This document shows positions 43,914-53,559 of a DNA stretch of 64,000 nucleotides, piece after piece. The DNA lies in NCBI RefSeq assembly GCF_008000755.1, contig NZ_CP041690.1, forward strand, positions 2,791,260-2,855,259, read 5' to 3'. The translations under genes were made by a program, and so were the position numbers. Numbering within the stretch: position 1 is the first letter of the stretch; every line of letters begins with the position of its first letter. The stretch is from Youhaiella tibetensis (GTDB lineage Bacteria; Pseudomonadota; Alphaproteobacteria; Rhizobiales; Devosiaceae). Under the pieces are notes generated by a model that saw nothing but the letters and a program-made list of their open reading frames with translations, was not told where the DNA came from and did not search any database.

Positions 43914-46141
43914 CCTTCCAGAACTACGTCGTCATCACCCCGCAACTCATCGCGGACCACGGCCTCAAGCCCGACGAGTTCGACAAGATCGTCAAGCTCA
44001 TCGGTCGCCAGCCCACCTATACGGAGCTCGGCATCTTCTCGGCCATGTGGAACGAGCACTGTTCCTACAAGTCCTCCAAGAAATGGCTGCGCACGCTGCC
44101 CACCAGCGGCCCGCTTGTCATCCAGGGCCCGGGCGAGAACGCCGGTGTCGTCGACATCGGCGACGGCCAGGCCGTGGTCTTCAAGATGGAATCCCACAAC
44201 CACCCGTCCTACATCGAGCCCTACCAGGGTGCGGCGACCGGCGTGGGCGGTATCCTGCGCGACGTCTTCACCATGGGCGCGCGCCCGGTCGCAGCCATGA
44301 ACGCCCTGCGCTTCGGCGCTCCGGACCATGAGAAGACCCGTCACCTCGTCTCCGGCGTCGTGGCCGGCGTCGGCGGCTACGGCAACTCCTTCGGCGTCCC
44401 GACCGTGGGCGGGGAAGTCGAGTTTGACGAACGCTATAACGGCAATATCCTCGTCAACGCCTTCGCGGCCGGCCTCGCCGACACCGACAAGATCTTCTAC
44501 TCCAAGGCCGAAGGCGTCGGCCTGCCCGTCGTCTATCTCGGCGCCAAGACCGGCCGCGACGGCGTCGGCGGCGCCACCATGGCCTCGGCTGAATTCGGCG
44601 ACGACATCGAGGAGAAGCGCCCCACCGTGCAGGTCGGCGACCCCTTCACCGAAAAGCGCCTGCTCGAAGCCTGCCTCGAGCTCATGGCCACCGGCGCCGT
44701 CATCGCGATCCAGGACATGGGTGCCGCCGGCCTCACCTGCTCGGCCGTCGAGATGGGCGCCAAGGGTGACCTCGGCATCGAACTGGACCTCGACAAGGTG
44801 CCGGTCCGCGAAGAGAACATGACGCCCTACGAGATGATGCTCTCGGAAAGCCAGGAGCGCATGCTCATGGTGCTGCATCCCGAAAAGGAAGCCGAGGCCC
44901 GCGCCGTCTTCGAGAAGTGGGAACTCGACTTCGCCACCGTCGGCATCACCACCAACGACCTGCGCTTCCGCGTGAAGTGGCAGGGCCGCGAAGTCGCCAA
45001 CCTACCCATCAAGGATCTCGGCGACGAGGCGCCCGAATACGATCGTCCCTGGATCGAACCCAAGGCTCCCGCCCCGCTCGCCGCCGACGACATCCCTGCC
45101 TATGACGTGGCCGACGCTCTCCTCAAGCTCATCGGCTCGCCCGCTCTTTCCTCGCGCCGCTGGGTCTATGAGCAATACGACACCATGATCCAGGGCAACT
45201 CGCTCCAGCGCCCCGGCGGCGATGCCGGCGTGATCCGGGTCGAAGGCACCGAGAAGAAGGCCCTGGCCTTCACCTCCGATGTGACCCCGCGCTATTGCGA
45301 AGCCGACCCCTATGAGGGCGGCAAGCAGGCCGTGGCTGAAGCCTGGCGAAACCTCACGGCCACCGGCGCCGATCCGCTCGCCGCCACCGACAACCTCAAC
45401 TTCGGCAATCCCGAGCGCCCCGAAATCATGGGCCAGCTCGTCAAGGCCATCGAGGGAATCGGGGAAGCCTGCCGCGCGCTGGACTTCCCCATCGTCTCGG
45501 GCAACGTCTCGCTCTACAACGAGACCAATGGCAAGGGCATCCTGCCGACCCCGACCATCGGCGGCGTGGGCCTCCTCCCCGATTGGGACAAGATGGCTCG
45601 CATCGGCTTTGCCGGCGAAGGCGAGATGATCCTGCTCTTCGGCGCTCCGGCGCTCTGGGGCACGCATCTGGGTCAGTCCATCTACCTGCGCGATCTCCAC
45701 GACCGCCGCGACGGCCCCGCCCCCGCCGTTGACCTTGCCCACGAGCGCCGCGTCGGCGACTTCGTGCGCAACCTCATCCGCTCCGGCAAGGCCACCGCGG
45801 TCCACGACGTCTCCGATGGCGGCCTCGGCATCGCCCTGGCCGAAATGGCCATCGCCTCGGGCATCGGCGCCACCATCAAGAAGCTCGAAGGCCAGCACGC
45901 GATCCCGCTCTTTTTCGGCGAGGACCAGGGCCGTTACATCGTCACCGTCAAGGACATTCCCGACGTCGAGGAATTCTCGCGCTTCATGTCCGAGATCCGC
46001 GAAGCCGGCATCTTCGCTCCCTGGATCGGCACCACGGGCGGCACCAAACTCAAGCTGGGTGCGGCGCGCGGTGTACCGGTGAAGGACCTGCAGAAGGCCT
46101 ACGAAGGCTGGTTCCCCGGCTACATGGCCGGCGAGCTCTGA
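43910..46141 (+). CDS. purL: Formylglycinamidine ribonucleotide synthetase subunit PurL
   Basis: A 743-residue small-type PurL that needs PurQ and Pur[21 protein letters not shown] is the N-terminal signature, [20 protein letters not shown] the ATP/substrate loop, [12 protein letters not shown] the second and [18 protein letters not shown] the last. Its ATG overlaps the stop of the Pr6Pr gene by four bases. A LysR gene follows 14 bases downstream. Confidence 0.96.
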   Translation: MTFQNYVVITPQLIADHGLKPDEFDKIVKLIGRQPTYTELGIFSAMWNEHCSYKSSKKWLRTLPTSGPLVIQGPGENAGVVDIGDGQAVVFKMESHNHPSYIEPYQGAATGVGGILRDVFTMGARPVAAMNALRFGAPDHEKTRHLVSGVVAGVGGYGNSFGVPTVGGEVEFDERYNGNILVNAFAAGLADTDKIFYSKAEGVGLPVVYLGAKTGRDGVGGATMASAEFGDDIEEKRPTVQVGDPFTEKRLLEACLELMATGAVIAIQDMGAAGLTCSAVEMGAKGDLGIELDLDKVPVREENMTPYEMMLSESQERMLMVLHPEKEAEARAVFEKWELDFATVGITTNDLRFRVKWQGREVANLPIKDLGDEAPEYDRPWIEPKAPAPLAADDIPAYDVADALLKLIGSPALSSRRWVYEQYDTMIQGNSLQRPGGDAGVIRVEGTEKKALAFTSDVTPRYCEADPYEGGKQAVAEAWRNLTATGADPLAATDNLNFGNPERPEIMGQLVKAIEGIGEACRALDFPIVSGNVSLYNETNGKGILPTPTIGGVGLLPDWDKMARIGFAGEGEMILLFGAPALWGTHLGQSIYLRDLHDRRDGPAPAVDLAHERRVGDFVRNLIRSGKATAVHDVSDGGLGIALAEMAIASGIGATIKKLEGQHAIPLFFGEDQGRYIVTVKDIPDVEEFSRFMSEIREAGIFAPWIGTTGGTKLKLGAARGVPVKDLQKAYEGWFPGYMAGEL

Positions 46142-46155
46142 TCACAGCGGGCGCG

Positions 46156-47055
46156 ATGTACGATTGGAACGATCTCAAATTCCTTCTCGCCATCGCCCGC
46201 ACCGGTTCGACGCTGGGCGCCGCCAAGGCGCTCGGCGTCAACCAGTCCACAGTCGCCCGGCGCTCCGAGGCGCTTGAAGACGCCTTGGGCATCCAGCTTT
46301 TTGAACGTCGCCCCGGCGGCTATCGCCTGACGGCTCGCGGCCAGGAACTCGCCGCGATGGCCGAAGCGGTCGAGGCCGGCGCGACCCACATCGCCGATAC
46401 GGCCGCCTCCTGGCGCCGCCAGATTTCGGGGACGGTCCGGGTCACGACCACCGAACTGGTCGCCACCGCGATCCTCGCTCCACTCATTTCCCGGCTTTCC
46501 GCCACCCATCCCGGCCTTACCGTCGAACTCATCGCCGGCGACAGGCGCCTCGATCTTCAACGTAGCGAGGTGGACGTGGCCATTCGAGTCGGCTCCAACC
46601 CGAGCGAGCCGAGCCTCGTCCAGAAACACCTGGGCGAGAGCGTCTGGGCCATCTTCGCCGCCCGCAGCTACGCCGACCAATACGGGCTTCCCGGCACGGC
46701 CGGGGACCTGGCCGCCCATACGATCCTGGCCGGCGGCGGAGATCTCGTAACTCTTCAGCCACTCGAGTGGCTGGCCGAGGCGGCAGCGGGCGCCCGCATC
46801 GCCATGCGATGCAATTCCGTTCCCAACCTCATCGCCGCGGTGAGGTCGGGCGTCGGCATCGGCCCGTTGCCGTATACGGGCGTCGACGAAACGGTCGTCC
46901 GCTGCCTTGACGTCGAATGGCGGTCCGATGTCTGGCTCCTCTACCACGAGACCCAACGCTCGACCCCGCACATCCGCGCGTTCCTGGATGCCTTCACCGC
47001 CTATTTCGCCACCGTGCGAGGCAAGGTGGACGGAACGGCTTTCGCTGTGCATTAG
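46156..47055 (+). CDS. LysR-family transcriptional regulator
   Basis: A 299-residue regulator. The helix-turn-helix is GSTLGAAKALGVNQSTVARR (about 17-36) and SEALEDALGIQLFERRPGGY follows. The effector part starts at GTVRVTTTELVATAIL. It lies 14 bases after purL on the same strand. It is not divergent from an obvious target, so its regulon is unknown. The convergent SnoaL gene is separated by 46 bases. Confidence 0.9.
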   Translation: MYDWNDLKFLLAIARTGSTLGAAKALGVNQSTVARRSEALEDALGIQLFERRPGGYRLTARGQELAAMAEAVEAGATHIADTAASWRRQISGTVRVTTTELVATAILAPLISRLSATHPGLTVELIAGDRRLDLQRSEVDVAIRVGSNPSEPSLVQKHLGESVWAIFAARSYADQYGLPGTAGDLAAHTILAGGGDLVTLQPLEWLAEAAAGARIAMRCNSVPNLIAAVRSGVGIGPLPYTGVDETVVRCLDVEWRSDVWLLYHETQRSTPHIRAFLDAFTAYFATVRGKVDGTAFAVH

Positions 47056-47101
47056 GGTCCGCTCCGTCGGCACGACGGACGGATCCCACAGCGACAGCCG
47101 C

Positions 47102-47554
47102 TTAAGCTACGACCTTGACCCCCACTGCCGGCTTGGCCGGCCCGGCGGCCTGCGGGAAGCCGACCTGGCGAGCCTGCGAGGCAGCATCGCGCACGCCCCA
47201 GCGGCGGCTGATCAAGCCATCGCGCAACTCGAACCATTCGATGGCGACCAGCTCGAAGCTCTTGCCGGTCGGCTCGGTCATGCCAAGGAACGGCGCCGTC
47301 CAGCGCCCGCTTTCGGTGAAGCGCACCACAACGATATCGCCTTCGGCCACCATGCCCTCGACCTTGAGCGTCATGTTGAGGCTGCCGGTCAGCGCCCGCC
47401 AAACGATCATGGCTTCATCGACCGGAGCCGCGCCGGTGACGCCTTCGATACGCGCATCGTCATGGAAGACGGCGCGCAACTTGGTGAAATCGCGTTCGTT
47501 CATCGCCGACACATAGGTCTCTACGATCGCTTTGTTCTTTTCGACAGAGTTCAT
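47102..47554 (-). CDS. SnoaL-like/limonene-epoxide-hydrolase-like protein
   Basis: A 150-residue protein of the NTF2-like fold. NSVEKNKAIVETYVSAMNER, then DFTKLRAVFHDDARIEG and the RFTESGRWTAPFLGM and FELRDGLISRRWGVRD strands are typical of the SnoaL_2/ketosteroid-isomerase-like group. These bind hydrophobic small molecules; some are cyclases or hydrolases and many are uncharacterised. The C-terminal 25 residues are low-complexity. Stands alone. Confidence 0.85.
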   Translation of the reverse strand: MNSVEKNKAIVETYVSAMNERDFTKLRAVFHDDARIEGVTGAAPVDEAMIVWRALTGSLNMTLKVEGMVAEGDIVVVRFTESGRWTAPFLGMTEPTGKSFELVAIEWFELRDGLISRRWGVRDAASQARQVGFPQAAGPAKPAVGVKVVA

Positions 47555-47737
47555 GGCAATTCTCCTGGTTAGAGGCGCCCGGGGCGCCGTGAAGGCCGCT
47601 TGCTAAGGCCCGCGCCCGTTCCTCTCAATCAGCGATTGCGCCGCCTGGTTCTGCGAAACTGCATACCCCCTCCGCCGGTTGACGCATCCGCGTCGAGCGC
47701 TCATATCTCGGGCTGGACTACAGACGGAGCCAGCGCC

Positions 47738-47971
47738 ATGCCCATGCCAGCCAGTGAAATCGAACGCCGCATCCGCGAAGCGCTCCCCGATGCCCGGATC
47801 GAGATCCGCGACCTGGCGGGCGACGGCGACCATTGGGCCGCGACCGTCGTTTCCGAGGCATTCCGCGGCAAGACGCGCGTCCAGCAGCACCAGCTCGTCT
47901 ACAAGGCTATCGGCACCGACATGGGCGGCGCCCTGCACGCCCTGGCCCTCACCACCGGCGTCCCCGACTGA
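47738..47971 (+). CDS. BolA family protein (IbaG-like)
   Basis: A 77-residue protein of the BolA/IbaG family. IERRIREALPDARIEIRDLA, then GDGDHWAATVVSEAFRGKTR, and the VQQHQLVYKAIGTDMGGALH end match; the invariant His in the VQQHQ segment is present. These partner monothiol glutaredoxins in iron-sulfur and iron homeostasis. grxD lies four genes downstream. The stop codon shares one base with the next gene's start (TGATG). Confidence 0.93.
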   Translation: MPMPASEIERRIREALPDARIEIRDLAGDGDHWAATVVSEAFRGKTRVQQHQLVYKAIGTDMGGALHALALTTGVPD

Positions 47972-48300
47972 TGTCGCTGCGCGATTCCCTCGACCTTATC
48001 CGGGCCGTCCGCCCCGAGGCGGGAACCGCCGCCCTTCAGAACGAGATCATGGCCGAGCGAGCCTCCTCGCTCGGCATCGCCGAGCAGCGCGTCGCCGAAG
48101 CTATTGACGCCCTTGAAGCCGCCCCCGAAGCCAGCCGCCCCGAGACCCTCGCCACGGCCCGCAAGGCGGTGTGGGAGTATTTCGTCCAGCGCGAACTCTG
48201 CGGCTTCCGCCGCCACCAGGACGTGATTCAGGATTTGAGAATTCCTCCGCAAGTCCTTCTTGGACTTGGCGCAATGCAACCCATGCGAAAGCCTAGATGA
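47971..48300 (+). CDS. Small helical protein, DUF6665-like
   Basis: A 109-residue, cytoplasmic, mostly helical protein. LQNEIMAERASSLGIAEQRV, then a WEYFVQRELCGFRRHQDVIQ and LRIPPQVLLGLGAMQ. It resembles the family I know as DUF6665, from memory. It is often found beside bolA and grxD in Rhizobiales. Function is unknown. Starts with TGATG from bolA and overlaps the HAD gene by four bases (ATGA). Confidence 0.72.
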   Translation: MSLRDSLDLIRAVRPEAGTAALQNEIMAERASSLGIAEQRVAEAIDALEAAPEASRPETLATARKAVWEYFVQRELCGFRRHQDVIQDLRIPPQVLLGLGAMQPMRKPR

Positions 48301-48956
48301 CACGAGCCGTTCTATTCGACGTCGATGGCGTGCTGGTCCACAGCCGCTTCCATCCCGATGAAGGCGCGCGCCGTTTCTGGGACAGTCACCTGCTCGAGGA
48401 CATGGGCGTCGACCCGGTTCGATTCCAGGGCCTTTTCGGCGCCAGCTTCGACCAGGTCGTGATCGGCAAGCGATCGCTCGTTGCCCTGCTCGACGCCTTC
48501 CTGCCCTCGGTCGGCTACAAGGGCTCGACCATGGATTTTATCGGCTACTGGCTCGCGCGCGATGCCAATCTCAACTTCCAGTTGCTCGACCTCGTCAAGC
48601 GCCTGCGCGCCACCGGCAAGGTGCGCGTCTACATGGCCACCAACCAGGAACACCTGCGCGCGTCCTACCTCTGGAACGAGCTCAAGCTCAGCCACCTGTT
48701 CGACGACATGTTCTACGCCGCGCGCCTCGGCGCCATGAAGCCGGATCGCGAGTTCTACCTGCGCACCGAAGACTTCCTCGGTCCCCAGGACGAGCCGCCC
48801 CTGCTCTTCGACGATTCCGATCGTGTCATCGCCAGCGCCAACAGCCATGGGTGGGAGGCGGTTCTGTTCAACCACGTTGACGACTGCGCCAACCACCCCT
48901 GGATCGCGAACATCCTCGCAGGCACCAGCGCCGCTCGCCTCAAGGAAACGACATGA
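48297..48956 (+). CDS. HAD-superfamily hydrolase
   Basis: A 219-residue haloacid-dehalogenase-type phosphatase. Motif I is FDVDGVLV (catalytic Asp8 and Asp10), motif II MATNQ, motif III Lys in LGAMKPDREF and motif IV FDDSDRV. The cap domain inserts after motif I (about 15-85). The substrate is unknown. It is translationally coupled to both neighbours by ATGA overlaps. Confidence 0.92.
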   Translation: MTRAVLFDVDGVLVHSRFHPDEGARRFWDSHLLEDMGVDPVRFQGLFGASFDQVVIGKRSLVALLDAFLPSVGYKGSTMDFIGYWLARDANLNFQLLDLVKRLRATGKVRVYMATNQEHLRASYLWNELKLSHLFDDMFYAARLGAMKPDREFYLRTEDFLGPQDEPPLLFDDSDRVIASANSHGWEAVLFNHVDDCANHPWIANILAGTSAARLKETT

Positions 48957-49507
48957 TCCGCACCTGCCTCGCCATGGCCTTGACGACCACCAGCGCACTT
49001 GCCGCGATCCCGTCCGCCCTCGCGGTCGAGCCGGAATGCCATGCCAACGACAAATACGTCGTCATAGGCCTCGAAAAGTCCGACGATGTCGGCACCGATT
49101 TCCTCGTTCGCAACAAGGCCACCCCGGCCATGAAGGTCGCCTGCAAGTTCAAGCCGACGGATGGCGACTTCGCCGTCGGTGGTCCCGACGAGCCGCTATG
49201 GTTCGAGGCGCTTGAGGGCGACCACCTCGTGCTTACCCGCTCGACCGGCCCGCAGGGCATGCTCGTCGTCTACAACCTTGCCGGCCGGATCTCGGTGCTC
49301 GATGTCGACGCCGAGGACGTGGTTGTCGACCCGGAAGGCATCGCCTTCTGGCAACCCACCGGACCGGGCACCGCCGAAAACTGCGAGCAGTTCGCCGAGA
49401 ACGAGGCCGACGGCTTCGGATCCGTGATCCAGGTCTCAAGCCGCTTCAGCTTCACCACCGATACCGTCGCGACGGGCAGCGAAACCCGTTGCAGCATCAC
49501 CCAATAG
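48953..49507 (+). CDS. Exported protein of unknown function
   Basis: A 184-residue protein with a signal peptide (about residues 1-24, cleavage after ALAV or LAV). The mature part is acidic, with four Cys at 29, 64, 143 and 181 that could form disulfides, and a beta-rich middle (FLVRNKATPAMKVACKFKP, GMLVVYNLAGRISVLDVDAE). No family is recognised. It is coupled to the HAD gene by ATGA. Confidence 0.75.
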   Translation: MIRTCLAMALTTTSALAAIPSALAVEPECHANDKYVVIGLEKSDDVGTDFLVRNKATPAMKVACKFKPTDGDFAVGGPDEPLWFEALEGDHLVLTRSTGPQGMLVVYNLAGRISVLDVDAEDVVVDPEGIAFWQPTGPGTAENCEQFAENEADGFGSVIQVSSRFSFTTDTVATGSETRCSITQ

Positions 49508-49630
49508 GCAGCGCGTCTCGAAAAGGTCATCGTCCAATGCCGATGATGCTCTCGACATGCCTGCCTATCGGCACTATTTAGGGCTCAACCATGTCCGGCC
49601 CTTGATCCGGACAATGAAAGGCGCATCCTC

Positions 49631-49975
49631 ATGTCCGAAACCAACGACATCAACGCATTCATCGACAACGCGGTGAAGACCAACGACGTGTTCCTGTTCA
49701 TGAAGGGCACGCCTGATTTTCCCCAGTGCGGCTTTTCCGGCCAGGTCGTTCAGATCCTGAACTACCTCGGGGTCGACTATCAGAGCGCCAACGTGCTCGC
49801 CGACCAGGAACTGCGCGAAGGCGTGAAGGTCTACACCAACTGGCCGACCATTCCCCAGCTCTACGTCAAGGGCGAGTTCGTGGGCGGCGCCGATATCGTG
49901 CGTGAGATGTTCCAGAACGGCGAACTCCAGGCGCATTTCGAGCAGAACGGCATCGCGGTCAAGCAGAGCGCCTGA
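49631..49975 (+). CDS. grxD: Grx4 family monothiol glutaredoxin
   Basis: A 114-residue glutaredoxin with the CGFS motif (KGTPDFPQCGFSGQVVQILN). TNWPTIPQLYVKGEFVGGAD is the GSH-binding region. Such proteins carry [2Fe-2S] clusters with glutathione and pair with BolA. bolA is four genes upstream, separated by three coupled genes. A good terminator follows. Confidence 0.95.
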   Translation: MSETNDINAFIDNAVKTNDVFLFMKGTPDFPQCGFSGQVVQILNYLGVDYQSANVLADQELREGVKVYTNWPTIPQLYVKGEFVGGADIVREMFQNGELQAHFEQNGIAVKQSA

Positions 49976-50002
49976 TCGCAGGTTACTCCTGCCCGAACCA
50001 GC

Positions 50003-50034
50003 AAGCCGCGCCCCAGGCGCGGCTTTTGCTTTTT
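50003..50034 (+). terminator. Intrinsic terminator after grxD
   Basis: Stem AAGCCGCGCC / GGCGCGGCTT (10 pairs, loop CCA), followed by TTGCTTTTT. Confidence 0.85.
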
Positions 50035-50104
50035 GGTCCCATCACCGGACTTGATGGGAACCATCACCCGAATGCGCTTTTCGTGATGAGCGGCCCGGCG
50101 TATG

Positions 50105-50134
50105 AGTCCCTTCCCCCAAAAAGCCGAAGGGACT
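50105..50134 (+). promoter_or_regulatory. Hairpin burying the ribosome site of the MFS gene
   Basis: AGTCCCTT and AAGGGACT form a perfect eight-pair stem with a 14-base loop. The second arm contains AAGGGA, the likely ribosome binding site for GTG 50141. The left arm starts one base after an ATG at 50102, which opens a frame in phase with the gene. The layout suggests translational control. Confidence 0.45.
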
Positions 50135-50140
50135 GCCAAC

Positions 50141-51382
50141 GTGACGTCCATTACCGCGCCCTCCGTTCGCTCCGCTGCCGTGCCGCTGGTCGTCGTAATC
50201 GTGGCCGGTTGCATCATCGCGGCCATCGGCAACGGCATCCGGACGAGCTTCGGCCTCTTCACGCTTCCCATGACTGCCGACCTGGGCATGAGCCGGGAGG
50301 CCTACGGCATGGCCATGGCCATCCAGAACCTGGCTTGGGGCATCACCCAGCCATTCGCCGGCGCCTTTGCCGACCGCTACGGCACCGCCCGCACCGTGGC
50401 CGTAGGCGCGGTCATCTACGCCCTGGGCGTGGTGCTGATGGCCTATTCGCAAACCTCCATGATGCTCAACCTCACCGCGGGCGTCATCACGGGCGTCGGC
50501 ATCGCCATCTGCTCGTTCAGCGTCGTCATGCAGGCCTTCGGCCGCAGCGTGCCCGCCGAGAAGCGCAGCTTCATCTTCGGCATCGCCACTGCCGCCTCGT
50601 CCTTCGGCCAGTTCGCCTTCGCGCCCATTGGCCAGGGCTTCATCAATGCCTTTGGCTGGCAAACCGCGCTCGTTTATCTGGGCGCCATCCTGCTGCTCGT
50701 GGTGCCGCTCTCGGCGGCGTTGCGCGGCCGCACCGAGGCAGCGCCCGGCCAGGCGGACATGCCGTTCTTCACTGCCCTGCGCAAAGCCTGGAAGTTCCGC
50801 TCCTACCGGCTGCTGGTCACCGGCTTCTTCGTGTGCGGCTTCCACCTGGCCTTTATCAACGTCCACATGCCCGCCTTCCTCGTCCAGTGCGGCCTCACCC
50901 CGGAAGTGGGTAGCTGGTCCATCGCCGTCATCGGACTCTTCAACATCGCCGGCTCGCTTCTCTCGGGCTATCTCGGCGGCAGGGTGCCCAAGCAGATCCT
51001 GCTCGCCAGCATCTACCTCTCCCGCGCGGTCGCCATCGGGCTGTTCATGCTGTTCCCGGTCACCGAGGTCACGGCCTATCTCTTTGCGGGCGCCATGGGC
51101 CTCCTCTGGCTCTCCACGGTCCCGCCCACCGCCGGTCTCGTCAGCGTCTTCTTCGGCGCGCGTTACATGGGCATGCTCTACGGCATCGCCTTCCTTTCCC
51201 ACCAGATCGGCTCGTTCGTGGGCGTCTGGCTAGGCGGCTATGTCTTTGACCTCACAGGTTCCTACAACCTCGTCTGGTACCTCGGCATCCTGCTCGGTCT
51301 CGCCTCTGCCGCCGTGCATCTGCCGATCCGGGAAATGGCCGCGCCGCTCTTCCGGCCCGCTTCGCTTCAACCCGCCCAATAG
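50141..51382 (+). CDS. MFS transporter
   Basis: A 413-residue, 12-helix major facilitator (426 residues if ATG 50102 is used). NGIRTSFGLFTLPMTADLGM in helix 1 and the loop, NLAWGITQPFAGAFADRYGT for the helix 2-3 motif and GVITGVGIAICSFSVVMQAF in helix 4 are typical of the YbfB/CynX-type group; the substrate cannot be inferred. The start GTG 50141 has AAGGGA eight bases before; the earlier ATG has no ribosome site. A large hairpin spans the stop codon (51366-51399). Confidence 0.88.
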   Translation: MTSITAPSVRSAAVPLVVVIVAGCIIAAIGNGIRTSFGLFTLPMTADLGMSREAYGMAMAIQNLAWGITQPFAGAFADRYGTARTVAVGAVIYALGVVLMAYSQTSMMLNLTAGVITGVGIAICSFSVVMQAFGRSVPAEKRSFIFGIATAASSFGQFAFAPIGQGFINAFGWQTALVYLGAILLLVVPLSAALRGRTEAAPGQADMPFFTALRKAWKFRSYRLLVTGFFVCGFHLAFINVHMPAFLVQCGLTPEVGSWSIAVIGLFNIAGSLLSGYLGGRVPKQILLASIYLSRAVAIGLFMLFPVTEVTAYLFAGAMGLLWLSTVPPTAGLVSVFFGARYMGMLYGIAFLSHQIGSFVGVWLGGYVFDLTGSYNLVWYLGILLGLASAAVHLPIREMAAPLFRPASLQPAQ

Positions 51383-51399
51383 GCTCAAGGCGGGTTGAA
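51366..51399. other. Eleven-pair stem-loop at the stop codon
   Basis: TTCAACCCGCC and GGCGGGTTGAA, a perfect 11-pair inverted repeat with a 12-base loop that contains the TAG stop of the MFS gene. It is followed by an A run rather than a T run. It may stabilise the mRNA end, or act as a terminator only for the opposite strand. Confidence 0.55.
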
Positions 51400-51477
51400 A
51401 AAACCTCCCTCGGGGTCCATGGTCGCGGCCTGTTTTCGCCGGGCCGCTCCAGGTCCCTGTATTTTTTGAGACATCTC

Positions 51478-52737
51478 ATGACGACGACAACAATGGCGGC
51501 GCGGGAAGTATCCCGTCCCGTCTTCATTGCCCTTATTGCTTCGCTGATGGCTCTCAACGCGCTGGCCATCGACGTGATGCTGCCCGCCCTGCCCTACATG
51601 GGCGAAGCCCTTGGCATCGCCAACGAGAACGAGCGGCAGTTCGTGATCTCGGCCTACATGGTCGGTTTCGGGTTCGCCCAGCTCTTTTATGGCCCCATCT
51701 CGGATCGCTTCGGGCGCCGTGTGCCGATCTTCGTCGGCCTGAGCATCTATACGGTCGCCGCCCTCGCCGCCGTCTTCGCCCCGAATTTCGCCACGCTTCT
51801 CGTCATCCGCGTCATCCAGGGCATCGGTGCTGCGTCCACCCGCGTGATCGCCACCTCGATCGTGCGCGACAAATATTCGGGCCGTGCGATGGCCGAAGTC
51901 ATGTCGCTGGTCTTCATGGTCTTCATGATCATCCCGATCATCGCCCCGGGCATCGGGCAGGTAATCCTGCTCCAGGCGCCCTGGCAGGGGATCTTCATCT
52001 TCATGGCCGTGCTCTCGGCCATCGTGATCACCACCACCTATTTCCTGCTCCCCGAGACCCTGGCGACCGGCAATCGGCGCCCATTGACCATCGGCGCAGT
52101 CTTCGACGGGTTCCGCATCGTCTTCACCAACCGGGTCGCCTTCATGTACGGCGCCGCCGGCATGCTCACGTTCGGCGCGCTCTTCGGCTTCATCTCGACC
52201 AGCCAGCAGATCTTCGTCGATATCTACGGCTTCGGCCCCTATTTCCCCGTCGCCTTTGCCGTGATGGCCAGCTTCATGTCCATCTCCTCGTTCCTCAACT
52301 CGCGGATCGTGTCGCGCTTCGGCATGCGCCGCATCTCGCATTTCGCGCTGCTCGTCTACACCAGCCTCGCCGGCATCTGGGTGGTAGCCAGCCTCTTCGG
52401 GCCAATGCCGTTCTGGCTGTTCTTCATCCTGCTGACCACGGTCATGTTCATGTTCGGCTGGGCCGGCTCGAACATGAATTCGCTCTCCATGGAGCCTCTC
52501 GGGGCGGTCGCCGGCACGGCGTCATCGGTCTTCGGCTTCCTCCAGACCATCGGGGGCGCAGCCATCGGCTCGTTCATCGGCCAGCACTTCGACGGCACTG
52601 TCACCCCCGTAGCCCTGGGCTACTTCAGCATGGGCGCGCTGGCGCTCATCTGCGTGCTGATCGCGGAACGTGGCCAGCTGTTCGGCGTAGGAGCCGAATA
52701 CTCCCACACCGACTTCTCGCACCACGAAGCGCACTGA
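51478..52737 (+). CDS. Bcr/CflA family multidrug efflux MFS transporter
   Basis: A 419-residue DHA1 drug/H+ antiporter. MALNALAIDVMLPALPYMGE is the Bcr/CflA helix 1, YGPISDRFGRRVPIF the 2-3 loop and GIGAASTRVIATSIVRDKYS the helix 4 region. Proteins of this group export bicyclomycin, chloramphenicol or sulfonamides in enterobacteria; resistance is not implied here. Start at ATG 51478 (TTG 51466 also possible). The stop codon lies directly beside the convergent inositol-phosphatase gene, with no gap. Confidence 0.92.
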   Translation: MTTTTMAAREVSRPVFIALIASLMALNALAIDVMLPALPYMGEALGIANENERQFVISAYMVGFGFAQLFYGPISDRFGRRVPIFVGLSIYTVAALAAVFAPNFATLLVIRVIQGIGAASTRVIATSIVRDKYSGRAMAEVMSLVFMVFMIIPIIAPGIGQVILLQAPWQGIFIFMAVLSAIVITTTYFLLPETLATGNRRPLTIGAVFDGFRIVFTNRVAFMYGAAGMLTFGALFGFISTSQQIFVDIYGFGPYFPVAFAVMASFMSISSFLNSRIVSRFGMRRISHFALLVYTSLAGIWVVASLFGPMPFWLFFILLTTVMFMFGWAGSNMNSLSMEPLGAVAGTASSVFGFLQTIGGAAIGSFIGQHFDGTVTPVALGYFSMGALALICVLIAERGQLFGVGAEYSHTDFSHHEAH

Positions 52738-53559
52738 TCAGAGGGTGAACACCTCACGCCGCAGCGCCTCCCATGTGCTGCGGTCGGCCGCCACGATCAG
52801 CCCACCGTCGACGTGGCGAGGCAGGTAGGGTTCGCCATCAAGGCGCGCCGCGTATCCACCCGCTTCCTGTACCATCAGCGCGCCCGCCAGGTGATCCCAG
52901 GGCATCAGCTTGCTGTAGGCTGCAAAATCGGCGAACCCCGATACCAACGTTCGGTACTCGTGCCCGGCGCAACGGTAGTTGGCAAACATCCGCGCCTTGG
53001 CGAGGTTGGCCAGTATCTCCGGGCGCCGGTCCGGCGGCAGAAACGCAACCGACGCGAGACCCACCATCTGGGCAAGCGGCTTGGGCGCGGCGAAGGCCAG
53101 CTTCGTGCGCTCTCCGTCTGCCCGCACCCGCCAGGTACCGCTGCCCTTCTCGGCCAGCATGAAGTCATCGCCCATCGGGTCGTAGATGACGCCGGCGACG
53201 GTTTCCCCGCCCGACACCACCGCCGCCATCACCGCAAAGAGCGGCAGCCCGGCGGCAAAGTTCGCCGTGCCGTCGATGGGGTCCACGACAATCGCAAGAT
53301 CTGCTTCGGCCAATCTCGCAAGCAGCGCAGGGTCCGCCGCCACCGATTCCTCGCCCACGAACAGCGCGTCTGGTGCGAGGGCGGCCACCTTGCCCTTGAT
53401 GAACCGCTCGGCCTCTTCGTCAGCCTCGGTCACCAGGTCGATGGCCTCGCTCTTGCGCCGTACCTGCTCCGGCTCGAGGTGCCGGAAGCGTGGCAGGATT
53501 TCCGCCTTCGCCGCGTCGCGGAGAATGCCGGCCAGCTTGTCGATATCGATGCGGGTCAC
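52738..53559 (-). CDS. Inositol monophosphatase family protein
   Basis: A 273-residue Mg-dependent phosphatase. Metal ligands are in LFVGEESVA (Glu), [16 protein letters not shown] (two Asp) and the C-terminal [17 protein letters not shown] (Asp). It may act on inositol phosphate, histidinol phosphate or PAP; the wide family prevents a specific call. The start is GTG 53559 with AGGAGG six bases before. It overlaps ttcA by four bases (GTGA), so they are translationally coupled. Confidence 0.92.
   Translation of the reverse strand: MTRIDIDKLAGILRDAAKAEILPRFRHLEPEQVRRKSEAIDLVTEADEEAERFIKGKVAALAPDALFVGEESVAADPALLARLAEADLAIVVDPIDGTANFAAGLPLFAVMAAVVSGGETVAGVIYDPMGDDFMLAEKGSGTWRVRADGERTKLAFAAPKPLAQMVGLASVAFLPPDRRPEILANLAKARMFANYRCAGHEYRTLVSGFADFAAYSKLMPWDHLAGALMVQEAGGYAARLDGEPYLPRHVDGGLIVAADRSTWEALRREVFTL

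Noticed and set aside
51366-51399. Intrinsic terminator after the MFS gene at 50141
   Set aside because: The stem is strong, but an A run follows on the coding strand, so it is not a normal terminator for that gene. It is listed as a stem-loop only.
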